A program made the position numbers and the translations under genes. Shown in pieces: positions 12,240 to 24,802 of a stretch of 64,000 bases of DNA (the stretch's first letter is position 1; each line of letters opens with the position of its first letter). The notes under the pieces are model-generated. The model saw only the letters and a list, made by a program, of their open reading frames with translations, was not told the DNA's origin and made no database searches. Source of the stretch: Hydrangea macrophylla (Eukaryota > Streptophyta > Magnoliopsida > Cornales > Hydrangeaceae); contig CM066987.1 of assembly GCA_033977485.1 (NCBI GenBank), positions 52,664,533 through 52,728,532 on the forward strand, written 5' to 3'.

Positions 12240-14306
12240 TCAAAACTACTTAAAAAGTCCATTTTAAAAATCACCACTTCTAAAATCAACCGAGATCAAA
12301 TCCCAAATTTTTAATTTCCCCATTTAAGCCATTGTAATGTCGAATTTTCCAATGCACGCAAAATCACTTTCAAGATTAAGTCCCACACTTTTAAAACCAC
12401 ACTTTCAGAATTATTTGGTGTTAAGTCTTACATTTTTAAAACCAATTCCGGGACTAAGTCCCACATTTTCAAATCAATTCCCGGATTAAATCCGACATTT
12501 TTCAAAATCAATCCTAGGACTAAGTCCCACATTTTCAAATTTATTTTTGGGACTAAGTCGTACATTTTCAAAAGCTACCATGTGATTAAATCCCACATTT
12601 TCAAATCTATTTTGGGATTAAATCCCACATTTTCCAAACATTTTCAAAAATCACTTTAGGATTAAATCCTACATTTTCAAAATCAATTCTGGGCTTAAAT
12701 CCCACATCTTCAAAATTATTTTGGACTAAGTCTCACATATTTTCAAAAGCTATTCTAGGATTAGATCCCATATTTTCAAAATACTTTCAAAATCTATTAT
12801 GAGATGAAATTCCACATTTTCAAAACCATTTTTGGGACTAAGTCCCACATTTTCAAAATCAATTTTGGGATTAAATCCCACAACTACAAAACCATTTCTG
12901 GAACTAAGTGCTATATTTTCAAAATTAATTCTGGGATTAAATCCTACATTTTCACAATCTTTTCTAAGACTAAGTTCCACATTGTTAAATCTATAGGATT
13001 AAATCCTACATCTTCAAAATCATTTTGGGACTAAGTGCTAAATTTTCAAAAAGCTACTATGGGATTAAATCCCACATTTTCAAAATCTATTTTTGGATTA
13101 AATCCCATATTTACAAAAACCAATTTTGGGACTAAGTCCTACATTTTCAAATCTATTATGAGATTAAATCCCACATTTTCAAAGTAGTTTCAAATATGTT
13201 CTGGGACTGATTCCCACATTTTCAAAATCAATTCAAGGACTAAGTCCCACATTTTTCAAAATCGATTTTTGGATTAAATCTCACATCTACAAAACTAAAT
13301 CTAGGACTAAGTCCTACATTTTCAAATCTATTATAGGATTAAATCCCATATTTTCAAATATGTTCTGGGACCAAGTCCCACATTTTTAAAACCAATTTTG
13401 GGACTAAGTTCCACATTTTTAAAGTCTTTTTTGGGATTAAATCCCACATCTACAAAATCTATTCTGGGATTAGATCCCACATTTTCAAAATTAATTCCAG
13501 AATTAAGTCCCACATTTTCAAATCTATTATGGGATTAAATCCTACATTTTCAAATTATTTTCAAATATATTATGGGATTAGATCCTACATTTTCAGGATC
13601 TTGGGACTAAGTCCGACATTTTCAAAACACATTTGGCTAAAGTCTGGGACAATGCAGCTCCACGCTCAAGTTCCCAACCAAGCCACATCTTCAGTCAAAA
13701 TTAGGGACTGCCCCGTTGAAGGCTAAAGTTCCCTAACCACATCTGTTAGCTCACCACGAATATAACTGGCACATTTCAAGCTCACCATGAGTATAACTGG
13801 TACCACATTTTATTTCCTTGCCATGAGGACAACTAAACTACTTTTTGAATTCTCCCTAAAAAAAGGGAGAACTACGCATGACCTGATTCTCGATCAAACT
13901 CGAGATAGGTAGGCAGCCCAGTAGGGGTTCGGTCGTACCAAATAAAAACCCGCCTCCCATTTTCTGATATAATTTCATTTTCACTTTGACATAAAAGCTG
14001 ATATGACACCAAAGTAGTGTAGTAACCATTTTCAAGGACGTTTAGGGGTGGCTAATACCTTCCCCTAACATAATCGAGCCTTTGAACCCTTTCTTTGGCA
14101 AAGCAGATCATTTTTACAGAGTCACACATTTTAAATGGGCCTTTTGATTTACTTTAAAAACATTTTAGACAGCCTACACATCTGTAAACCAGTTAGGTGG
14201 CGACTCTATAAAATTGAATAAAGACCCTCTACTATTTGAAGGAAAAACTTCTATTTCAAAACCCACACCTACATCGTCTTGCCCAGGTCATTTTTGGGGC
14301 GCGACA
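12240..14306 (+). repeat. 5' LTR of AB, truncated at its own 5' side
   Basis: From 12240 to 14306 it matches 21437-22714 plus 45081-45880 of the 3' LTR in order. The first roughly 2.2 kb of LTR is missing. The junction near 12238 shares 'TCAAAACTACTT' with the donor sequence. The LTR ends GGGGCGCGACA. Confidence 0.75.
12290..13640 (+). repeat. Tandem array in LTR A, unit about 33-40 bp
   Basis: More than 30 units of the type 'GGATTAAATCCCACATTTTC' followed by AAAA plus a variable AT-rich spacer. These mix with units reading 'GGACTAAGTCCCACATTTTC'. The core GGATTAAATCC / GGACTAAGTCC is itself near-palindromic. The open frames on both strands here (repeats of F-K-I-N-x-G-I-K-S-H) come from the array and are not genes. 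Confidence 0.9.
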
Positions 14307-14309
14307 GCT

Positions 14310-14327
14310 TGGCGACTCTGCTGGGGA
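14310..14327 (+). promoter_or_regulatory. Primer binding site of AB (tRNA-Arg)
   Basis: TGGCGACTCTGCTGGGGA begins 3 nt after the LTR end. Its first bases are complementary to the 3' CCA-end region of plant tRNA-Arg, as known for Ogre elements. Confidence 0.75.
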
Positions 14328-14929
14328 GTAAACAGGCTCAAGCCACTTTAACTACTTAGTGTCATAGTGACTTTTTATGAGAGCGAAAGAGAGATTGTAT
14401 TTTGCATATTTGTATATAGTTGTTTTCTTTCTTTACAGCTTTGCAGGATTGCAATTACAAAGTTACTTGTCCCAATCCCGCAATCGGGAGGACCAAAAAA
14501 TCTTTTTTCTCGTCCATTCTGATCACAATTGGGGATGGATATAATTCATGCATTTCATTCAGCATGACATGTCTCGTTCGGTCCCTTTACATGGATAGTG
14601 TATACTGGGCCCTGAGGCATGAAGGGTTTACCTCTGCCGATGGAATCTTGGTAGAACCTCTCCTTCTTGAATCACCCACTAAAGATGGTAGCTTTGGCTC
14701 CGGAGGCCTGAAGATTCGAAACCAAGCCTGCTGCATTTAGGATATATTAGTCAGTCAAAAGCCACATTTTTGTATGCATGATATCTGTCACGCCTTTCAA
14801 ACGGGACACCAGTCTCACATTTCAAATCCATGTTTAAAAAAAAAAGATCATGATTTTTTAGAAAAGGGGTCACATTCAAAGTGCAATTTTCGTACCTTAT
14901 TCTTACATTTTAACAAGGATCGGTACACC

Positions 14930-16120
14930 TTTCAAAATTCAAAATGACGCTGGAAGGCTGTCCGATTTTTCACATATTATCCTTACATTTTTCAAATGAT
15001 AGATAAAAAAATTTCAATACCATAAACAACGCCGTAAGGCTGTCTGATTTTTCGTATTTTCCTTGCATTCAGATGATAGATAAAATTTTTCAAAATTCAA
15101 AATGACACCAGAAGGCTGTCTGATTTTTCAAATCTTGTCTTTGCATTTTCAGTGGATAGATCAAAATTTTCAAATGAATCAATGGTGTCAGAAGGCTGTC
15201 CAATATTTTTTTTCATCTTATCCTTGCATTTTTCAGATGATAGATAAAAATTTTCCAAAGCAATAAATGACGCCGGAAGGCTGTCCAATTTTCCACATCT
15301 TGTCTTTGCTTTTTTCAAAAGATAGATAAAATTTTTTAAGTGCCATAAGTGACGCCAGAAGGCTGTCTGATTTATCACATCCTATTCTTGCATTTTTCAA
15401 AAGATAGATAAAAAATTTCAAGTGCCATAAGTGAAGCCGAAAGGCTGTCCGATTTTTCACATCATATCGTTGCATTTCCCAGATAATTGATAAAAATTTT
15501 CAAAAGCCATTTATGACATCGGAAGGTTGTCCGAGTTTTCATATATCATCCTTGCATTTTATTGAGGTTGAGTACACTTTCTCAAAATTTATAACTAACA
15601 CCGAAAGGCCGCCTAATTTTTCAAAATTTATTATCACTTTTTGCATACAAATCCTCAAGATAAAGCACTTTTTCAGGAGACTCTAATAGGCAGCCAAATT
15701 TCATTATCTTATCCTTACATTTTACCAATGACAAATTTGCTTTTTCCAAGATTCATAGACAATGTCGTAAGGCTGTACAAATCACACTTTACTTTTCAGA
15801 GATGGGCTTTTAAAAATTCATGGAGGCGCCGAAAGGCTGTCCAATTTTACTTGTCTTATCCTTATATTTTATTGAGGATGGATAAACTTTTAAAGTACAT
15901 AATGAAGCCGAAAGGCTGCCTAATTTTTCTCATCTTATCCTTACATTTTTATTAAGAATCGATACACTTTTCAAAATTCATAAACGGTGCCAAATGGCTA
16001 CCTGATTCTTTCAAATTCATTCACATACTTTACATAAAACCTAAAAAAAAATCATATTTCAAAATGATTGGTGACACCAAAAGGCTAACCATTTTTTAGG
16101 CACATTGTATTCGCATTACA
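14930..16120 (+). repeat. Tandem array, unit about 75-85 bp
   Basis: About 14 diverged units built on 'GGAAGGCTGTCCGATTTTTC', then 'CATCTTATCCTTGCATTTTT' and 'AGATAGATAAAA'. Unit boundaries drift toward the right end. Short open frames on the minus strand, with repeats of 'LPASFIALENFYLS', are by-products. Confidence 0.88.
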
Positions 16121-18799
16121 CTGGGGCAATTCGATGCATTCATCGAACTGGGGTAGTGTCTTACATCTCTAATAAGTCACTTTGAAGAGAATCCTCATTT
16201 CTCTCACTTATTTCAGAAATAGTATGGCTGAATTTATATCTTCTGCTTTAATTTCTTCCAACCTCAACCCCTTCAGGTTGATTCTAAAATATGTCAGTAG
16301 GGAATGTCATCGCTTATCCATCATCACACTGAATTAGAGTCCGTGATTACATCATTGTTTTGAGAGTTGGACCATCCAAGCATTTCAATGAACCTGAGTG
16401 ACATCAAATCTGAGCAACCCCAGCTTCTAAATCCAAAAATGACAAGTCGCCAAACCTGAGCAGGGGCAGTTGACAAATTCGAGTCGACGTCAAATCTGGG
16501 CAGCTCCAGTTTCCAAATCCAAACATAGCCAAGTGCAAACCCGAACAAATCTAGTTGATAGGCCTCCTACCATTTATCCAAAGTCAAACTCTGTCAAATT
16601 CTAATCATGAAAATTACCTCCAAGGCTCAACCCTGTGTCAGAACCCACTTAAAAGCCAAGTCAAAACTACCAGCACCTTGAAATTGTCAAATACAAGCAA
16701 TACCAGCACTTTCGTGAATGTTCAAACCCTTACACTACCAAACCAATAGGCCAATTTCTACCCAGATACATTCACATGCCTTTTGATCACTTCTAAACAA
16801 TCCTTATGAGGGACCCATTCCCAACCCATAACCCAACAGATACAATTCCTTGTAAGAAACTAGGTGCCATACAGGTGCAGTTTCTCCATGCTATTATTAT
16901 GTGCTTTGTCTGCTCTGAATAAAATGCATTTTTCAAAACACATTTACTTATTTTACCATTCAAAATTTGACATTTTAATTCATTCTTTAGTCTCATGATT
17001 CATTAGATATGGCTGTCCTCGAACCTAAGGAATACATTTAGACATCGAGTTAGACTTTTGAAATTTTCACAGAAGTAGACTGCATTCGATCACATCTGAG
17101 AGCATAGTTAGAGCCAGATCATGCTTAGAAAACTCTAGGTCCAAAACCTGCCATTACATAATCTGACAATGCTTACCATCCTAACAAGACCTGGATGACA
17201 AAAGCACACTCAATGCACTTTCTTTCACAACCGCTTGATGCCATACGAGTACATGAGAACAGAGTAGACGTATAGCACAAATTTAGGGGCAAGGAATACC
17301 TCTGTTCATTCTGGGCATGTCATACATCAAATGCATACATCAATTGGGGCAGTAGCCCCCTCATCACAATAAGGCAAGGAAGTTATTCACAACCGCCGTC
17401 CATCCACATGTTATTTTCGAGGTTTTTTTAAAACCAAACTGAAAGAGTAAGGACACATTCTCTTGATTCATAATTTTCAAAATTGCACATTTATGATTTT
17501 TTTTTAACTCGATTTATGTCAAAAGGATGAGAGGCAATCATTTCAGCTATCTATACACCACTCTCTTTTGCTCGGTTTTTTGAACCTTACAGTGATTTTT
17601 GTAAATCAAACCCCCCAAGGATCAGCCCCTACACTAAGGCAGTGCTAAAAGAAAGGAAAAAGATAGATAGAAAGGAAAAGATCAGTGCAAAGTCGGAACA
17701 AATCCCTAAAAGTGAATTATTGCAAAAAGCCTGGATACCAACTTTAAATTGGGGCAATTCTCCCTGAGAGCTATTTTATCTAGCAGAAAAAGGTACCCAG
17801 CACCAAATGGGGGCAAACAAAAGTGCAAGATCAAAAAAAAAGAGGAAAAAAGAGAAGAATAGAAAAAGAAAATAGGAGAATAAAAGAGAGCACAGAGATG
17901 CAGGGAATTTCAGCCAACTCCTACAAATAAATTTTGAGCCTTCATGAGGTCCCTTCATTTCTCAACCCATGACCCTGGCCTACATTACAACCCAGTAAAG
18001 TCCACTCTGATTGATACAAGTCTTGTTGGGTTCATTAAATCATATTTATGCATTCTGTCTTTAACACAGGAATCAAATGCTTTCAATTTCAAATGCATGG
18101 TCTAATGGGCGTAGTAAAAACCCAAAACGGCACTGCGAGAAAGAAAGAAAAATTGTGGCAAAATATAAAACTGTCGGCACAACGAAAACCTAAAGGGGCA
18201 TTGGAGTACAAAATGACAGAACCGGAATTGGTGAAAACCCGCGAAGGCGCTGGAGGTAAAAATGGTTAATGAGAGATCGAGAGAAATCGAATCACTCATA
18301 TACAAAAATCTACATCCTTCTGAATGACAGCCAGGTAGTCAAAGATTACTACGACACCTGGTTCCTAAATTAAAATACTTTGTCTCGTAGCTAGTGTTCA
18401 ATAGGTGACAGAACCAATATCCACTAAGTCATGAATATTTCATTTTGTAGAAAAACTCATTCATTGATTACATTATTTTTTAATTGCAAAAACACAACAT
18501 GTCATGAATTTTCAGAAAGTGACATCCATTTTTCATACAACATAGCAGAGAATGCATATCTTATATAACAGGTGCAATACTTCCACAATCTTGAGGGTGA
18601 TCTTCCTGAGTGAGTGCATAAATCTTGCCAAATACCCAAAAGCTTCTCACTAAATGTGTCAAACCTGATTTCATATCTACCCCCTGCTCGGGACTACCAA
18701 GTTTACATTGATCCCCCTGCTCAGGATCTACATATCACGTCTATTTCCCCAATGGCGGGTGCAAGAAAAGTTTTTCCCCTACTCAGGACAGTCAGGTTC

Positions 18800-18970
18800 A
18801 CTTTCAACTTCAAGTATAAGTCCCCAGGCAGCATCCCCATCCAATTTAGCATCAGGTATAAGTCCCCATGTGGTAGTCCAATCCAATTTATCATCAGGTA
18901 TAAGTCCCATGGAGACATCCCAATTCAATTCAGCATCAGGTGTAAGACCCCAAGCGACATCCTATTCACA
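18800..18970 (+). repeat. Tandem repeat, unit about 50 bp
   Basis: Four units of 'CATCAGGTATAAGTCCCCAT' plus 'CCAATTCAATTTAG', diverged from the array at 11880-12239. Confidence 0.75.
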
Positions 18971-19200
18971 TTCAAGATTTCATCATTAACTCAAAGGACA
19001 CAAGCCTAGATTTGTGGGAATGACTGGCTATAGCGAAAGAGGTCGTCGGGGCAACGTCAAAGACTTTCCTCAGGATTTGCATATAAGATTCAGGGAAGAC
19101 ACACCAGAGGGTAGCTCAGCAAAGATTCATTGCTTAAGGATTAATGCTGCAAAAATAAGGTGCCTCCGATTTTTGTCACAGTCTTCTTCGCAAATTTGAC

Positions 19201-19213
19201 AAAAAGGGGCAGC
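19201..19213 (+). promoter_or_regulatory. Polypurine tract of AB
   Basis: AAAAAGGGGCAGC directly precedes the LTR start TGTAGACACC. It would prime plus-strand synthesis. Confidence 0.65.
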
Positions 19214-20093
19214 TGTAGACACCTGATTTTTGCTCATCCCAAAAAAAAAGTGCAAAAAACTTGCCTCAAATCTGAAAAATATGAAGACCTTATCAGTTCA
19301 GGATCTCTGGGCTTCGAATCGTCAAAATTATACCACAGATGAAGAAATGATCACATTTTGAAGTTTCAAGAACCTGCGATTTGCAAAAAGATGGGGCACA
19401 TTTACTTTTTTTAGCATTTCAAAAGTCAGAGAAGACATTTTTTGTGCCAGAATTGAAGTACATGCTAAAACCGACTAGTCCCTAAAATTTCACCGCATTC
19501 CAGCACTGGATCCAAAAAAAGTCACTTTATCAGGCGTTTATTACAAACGAAAAAATTTCGTTTCGTCATTAGACAGCTTTCGGGGGCTCAGAAATGATAC
19601 CAAAAAGTCACATTTATCAAGATGAAGGACTACCAGAAATTTCATTGCCATTCGACAATGAAAGACGGAAAACTGCAGTAAGGACAATCACAATTGCGTC
19701 AATTTACACTATTAATTCATCCAAAAACTATATTCTTTGAGTTTGGAGCATCTGTGCTATTTTCGGACTGGACCGAAATACTTTTCATGTCAAGACAGAG
19801 GATTCCCTGAAATCTCATCTCATTCTGACTTCAGATTTTAGAAAAAGCACTTTATCGGGCATTTTCGACACAAACTGATGTCAAATGCAAGCCAAACAGC
19901 ATTTGAAAAATCTCATTTTTACATCAAAATTTTGCATTTTTCTAGGAGACCCAGTGGTCTCAATCTCAGTCGCACCGTGTTTCAAAAATTTGAAAAATGC
20001 AGACACGTGTACAAAATATTTGCTTTTTATTTTGTATAATAGTTTTTAAATCCTTTAAAAAAAAGAAGAAGAAGAAGAAGAGTGTACATCCCG

Positions 20094-20125
<32 letters not shown>
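20094..20125 (+). repeat. Homopolymer C32
   Basis: Thirty-two consecutive C (G on the minus strand), about 55 bp upstream of a TATA-rich segment. The length may be imprecise for sequencing reasons. Confidence 0.85.
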
Positions 20126-20177
20126 TTTTGCCGAAAAGAAGAGTGGGGGATTTTTACTTTTTGACTTTTTTTTTCCT

Positions 20178-20331
20178 CTTTTTATATAAATATAAATATA
20201 CATACATAGATAAATACACATATACAAATATAGTTATATATGGAAGGAGAGAGAGAGAATAGGGGAGGGGGAAGTAAAAAAAATAGAGGAAAGATAAAGG
20301 GTTCTCGGGTTGAGAGAGAAGAGAAACAAAG

Positions 20332-20383
<52 letters not shown>

Positions 20384-20390
20384 AAAAGAG
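20178..20390 (+). promoter_or_regulatory. LTR promoter: TATA-rich segment and (GA)n
   Basis: TTTTTATATAAATATAAAT begins near 20178. A (GA)n run covers about 20335-20382 and a proline-codon-like C/A stretch follows. Open frames on both strands here are low-complexity artefacts. Confidence 0.5.
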
Positions 20391-21439
20391 AAAGAAAAAA
20401 AAGAAAGAAAAAAAAAAGAAGAAAAAGAAAGGGGCAACAGCCCCTCCCCAGCCCCTCTCCTTTGCCGCCGGCCCACCTCCAGCCACCGCCACCTCCGGCC
20501 AACCACCACCACTCCTCCCTCATCTCCACCTCTAACCACACACACCACTACCCACAACAAAACCCACCAACCTCTCAAGCCTCCACCACCCTCCACCTCT
20601 TGGCCAACCACCACCACCCTCCACCACAGTCACCACCCTCCAGCCACCAACCTCCGGCCACATCCACCACCACCTCCAAATATCGTCGTCATCCATGCAC
20701 ACACATATACATATATATATACACATAAACATATTTTATTTGGTTTTTTATTCTCTTTCAAAAAAAAATTAATGAAGTGATTTTTGTTTTTGTCTTGGTA
20801 CTTATTCACTTGCAAAAAAAACAAGAAAAGAAATGCTTTATTTCATTTTATTTACGAATAATGATTTAATTATTTTTTTTTGTTGTTCATTTCTTCCCAA
20901 AACAAAAAAAAAAGAGAAAAAAGTTCTCATTTTATTCCTTCTGTCTTAAAAAATATATATATATATAATTTCTTCCTTCTATATGTCTGTCTTTTTCAGG
21001 TATATAATGGAATTGTGTACTCAAACAACAACATTCAAATTCTTCATTCTATTTTTCTTTTTTCTTCAAAAAAAAAAAAAAAAACCCTGCGTTCCTCAAT
21101 ATCTGAACTCTTCTCGACCTGACGGGTTTACCGCGATTGGGATTAGGGATGGGTAACGGACGAACCCATTCGAGCCGCCTATTTTTAAGCCATTATAATG
21201 GCAAAAATTTTGGAAAACTTCCAGTCAATCATATATCTACTTTTTAAAAAGTCTCCGATCACTTTTCACTTTTCAAACACATCAGATCAAAACCCACATT
21301 TTCTATTTTCTCACTTTACGCCGTTGTAATGCTTAATTTTCGCCAAAGTCAAAAATAATTTCAAATATATTCTTTTCAAACCCCACAATTTTCAATTTCT
21401 TATTTTATGCCGTTGTAATGCCGAAATTTCAAGAAATTC

Positions 21440-22714
21440 AAAACTACTTAAAAAGTCCATTTTAAAAATCACCACTTCTAAAATCAACCGGGATCAAATC
21501 CCACATTTCCAATTTCCCAATTTAAGTCGTTGTAATGCCGAAATTTCAAATACACGCAAATCTCTTTCAAGATGAAGTCCCACACTTTTAAATCCACACT
21601 TTCAAAATTATTTGGGGTTAAGTCCTACATTTTTAAAACCAATTCCGAGACTAAGTCCTACATTTTCAAATCAATTCTGGGATTAAACCCACAATTTTCA
21701 AAATCAATCCTAGGACTAAGTCCCACATTTTCAAATTTATTTTTGGGACTAAGTGATACATTTTCAAAAGCTACTATGTGATTAAATCCCACATTTTCAA
21801 ATCGATTATGGGATTAAATCCCACATTTTCCAAACATTTTCAAAATCATTTTAGGAATAAATCTTACATTTTCAAAATCAATTCTGGGCTTAAATCCCAC
21901 ATCTTCAAAATCATTTTGGACTAAGTCCCACATATTTTCAAAAGCTATTCTAGGATTAGATCCCACATTTTCAAAATACTTTCAAAATCTACTATGAGAT
22001 GAAATTCTATATTTTCAAAACCATTTTTGGAACTAAGTCCCACATTTTTGAAATCAATTTTGGGATTAAATCCCACATCTACAAAACCATTTCTGGAACT
22101 AAGTCCTATATTTTCAAAATTAATTCTGGGATTAAATCCCACATTATCACAATATTTTCTAAGACTAAGTTCCACATTGTTAAATCTATTATAGGATTAA
22201 TTCCTACATCTTCAAAATCATTTTGGGACTAAGTCCTACATTTTCAAAAGCTACTATGGGATTAAATCCCACATTTTCAAAATCTGTTATAGGATTAAAT
22301 CCCATATTTACAAAACCAATTATGGGACTAAGTCCTACATTTTCAAATCTATTATGAGATTAAATCCCACATTTTCAAAGTATTTTCAAATTTGTTCTGG
22401 GACTAAGTCCCACATTTTCAAAATCAATTTTTGAATTAATTCCACATCTACAAAACAAATTCTAGGACTAAGTCCTACATTTTCAAATCTATTATGGGAT
22501 TAAATCCCACATTTTCAAAGTATTTTCAAATATGTTCTAGGACTAAGTCCCACATTTTCAAAATCAATTCAAGGATTAAGTCCCACATTTTTAAAACCAA
22601 ATTTGGGGCCAAGTTCCACATTTTCAAAATCTTTTTTGGGATTAAGCCCCACATCTACAAAATCTATCCTGTGATTAAATCCCACATTTTCAAAATCAAT
22701 TCCAGGATTAAGTC
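21440..22714 (+). repeat. Tandem array in LTR B, unit about 33-40 bp
   Basis: Same GGATTAAATCC / GGACTAAGTCC array as 12290-13640, unit for unit similar. It continues after the nested insertion at 45081-45200. The short open frames on both strands are array by-products. Confidence 0.9.
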
Positions 22715-24689
22715 TGTCATGCCCTGGAGTAGCAAAAATAGAGAAAAATAAATTTTCTTTTTGGGTCCATAGGGAATGACAAGTGAAAGTCACTAATTAT
22801 CCACACCACACAGTACTAGCCCACAAGATAAACAGTAACAGTAACAAAATCAACTAGATATGAAAGCAGTGTTACTATTACAAACATCATAATGGTCCTC
22901 AGGATCACAAGAAGTCTGGAGACAACATATCCCCAAGTAACCGTTAAACTAACAAAAGTTCAACAGAAATACAGAAATATAAACTAGATAACTATCTGAA
23001 GGTCTTTAGCTGGCATAAGGGTAGTCGTCAGCTTACTGAAAGCTGAGTGAGAACTAACTAACACAGTCTTATAGAAATAAGGTACTTACCAGTCATGAAT
23101 GATATAACGTAGTGATACTAAGAATATCTTTCCTCTTTTATTCCAACCCATCATTATCTAGTTCTTATCGTCTTCCAACTCTAAGACTGAATGTACCATT
23201 CCCGACTGACTATACTGAACTGGTTATAACACCATGATATGTTAGTGTTCCTGTTTACCGCTTTGCTGCTTTTAAGAACTCTTGCGAGCATCACACATCA
23301 CTCTCATATAACCAAGTTTATGGACACACCAATACTCTTGTTCATCGCTTTTAAGAACTCTTATTTTCACCACTTTTAAGAATGCTTGCGGATATCGTCT
23401 GTTCATGATCAATATGTATCTGTACTCTTGTTCACCGCTTTTAAGAACTCTTACTGTTCAGAATTGTTTGCAAGTACAATACATAAAACTCACATCCCAC
23501 GCAAATGTGTTCACAACTGATCCCTGATACTAACAATACTTGTACCGAAAACACTAATACTCCACTAACTCACTCACTAGGTTATCCAACGTTACCCATT
23601 GTTATATCTCAAACCTTATCTCGTTAATGCATCGTACTATTACTAACGTTCCAAGCTCGACTATGTTACTCACCATATTATATCAATCTCATTATTGTAT
23701 CATATTACCTCCGTAATCCATCATATCGCATAATAGAACATGGAATATCAATTAAACATCTAAGCATTATGAATTATGAAATAAGGGAAACAACCAAGTT
23801 CTGTTAATGTTCAATCGGTTAAAGTCATTTTAATCACTTGAAGGAAGTGGAGTTCGATCGATTGAAGTCCTTTCGATTGACTCAGTGTGTTCAATCGATT
23901 GAACCTAGTTCAATCGCTTGAACTTCATCTTCTCCAGATTTTGGCAGTGAATGTCCATAATCTGTTAGGGCGTGTTTGGGTTAATATTAAAAGTCCAAAC
24001 TTGTAAAAACATGATAACTAAGCTACTGAGTAAGTTTAGAACTCACCAAACATTGTAAGGGCGCATTTGGCAATGTGTGAGCTTTGAGCTGTAGTGGTGG
24101 CCTCCTTCTCTCTCTCTCTCTATGTGTCTCTCTCTCTCTCTCTCTCTATTCCTCTCTTTGTTTCTATCACTCATTCTCCTTCTTTTCTCCTTCTCTTCTC
24201 ATTCTTCTTCTCCTTCTACCTCTCTCTCTAACAGTGTATATATATATATATATCTATGAGTGTATTTATATAGGTGTGTGTGTAATATATATATATAAAC
24301 ACAAGCATACACTCTCTCTAACTCTCATAGGTTTAGTAAACTTCACACACACACGAGCAAAACGTATATAGAGAGGGGGAGGGGGTGCAGGTGGCCATGT
24401 TTGCGAGAAACCTTGGATTTCTGATCATTACATGTTTGATAGATTGAGAAAGGTTTGATTAACCGAACACAGATCGGTTAAAAAGGGTTTGATCGATTGA
24501 AGTGGGGAACACGTCATAAATTCAGGTCGATAGGGTTTCGATCGATTGAACAATGTTCGATCGCTTGAACTGTAGAATGTTCGACCGCTCGAACGACCTT
24601 CGATCGGTCGAAGGTTAAATTTCAAGTATGGTCACAGGAAGTGTATAGAATCTCTCATATAAATAAATTAAAAAATACAGGATATTACA
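22715..24689 (-). repeat. 3' LTR of the old chromovirus (1975 bp)
   Basis: Matches 43671-45080 with many substitutions. It keeps about 0.6 kb (about 22893-23473) that the other LTR lacks. It includes a (CT)n tract (about 24108-24150), TATATA runs near 24238-24300, and two clusters of TTCGATCGATTGAA-type motifs. Confidence 0.9.
23811..24615 (-). repeat. CGATCGATTG palindrome clusters (3' LTR)
   Basis: Two clusters (about 23811-23930 and 24435-24615) of 10-16-bp near-palindromes such as TTCGATCGATTGAA, TTCAATCGATTGAA and GTTCGATCGCTTGAAC, separated by short unrelated spacers. The other LTR has the same arrangement. Confidence 0.8.
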
Positions 24690-24802
24690 TCATCCACCAC
24701 TCAATAAAAGATTTCGTCCTCGAAATCAGAAACAATCAAGGTTTAAAACAAATATGAAAACTTCTCACGCATTTCTGACTCTAGCTCCCACGAAGCTGAT
24801 CA
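24690..24802 (-). pseudogene. Chromodomain 3' end of the old pol, cut off by insertion
   Basis: On the minus strand this reads ASWELESEMREKFSYLF then a stop (24743-24745). That is the C-terminal end of a chromodomain, matching ASWEVEADMRKKYPELF in the young element. The upstream part of the same domain (KIQWKHHD) lies at about 36318-36340, beyond the young insertion. A small frameshift separates the two parts as well. Confidence 0.8.

Larger units (their letters stand above)
14328..19200 (+). other. Internal region of AB, no coding domains seen
   Basis: 4.9 kb between primer site and polypurine tract, far shorter than an autonomous Ogre, with no gag, protease, RT or integrase motif in any frame. 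It holds a 106-codon frame at 14420-14740 of unknown meaning, a long tandem array (14930-16120), a part shared with 9520-12239, and a diverged short array at 18800-18970. It looks like the internal part of a large non-autonomous derivative. Confidence 0.6.
19214..22714 (+). repeat. 3' LTR of AB, first segment
   Basis: Starts TGTAGACACCTGATTTTTG, a typical Tat/Ogre LTR beginning. It contains a C32 homopolymer, a TATA-containing promoter, a (GA)n tract, a C/A-rich transcribed-looking stretch (20440-20700) and the tandem array shared with LTR A. It is cut at 22714 by the older chromovirus and resumes at 45086. Confidence 0.75.

Noticed and set aside
12290..13640. CRISPR-like regular repeats
   Set aside because: Plant LTR context, no constant repeat with unique spacers, no cas genes; it is a degenerate tandem array.
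20182..20780. Several overlapping frames on both strands, Arg/Glu-rich or Pro/His-rich
   Set aside because: Low-complexity GA and CCA repeats; frames exist on both strands at once.
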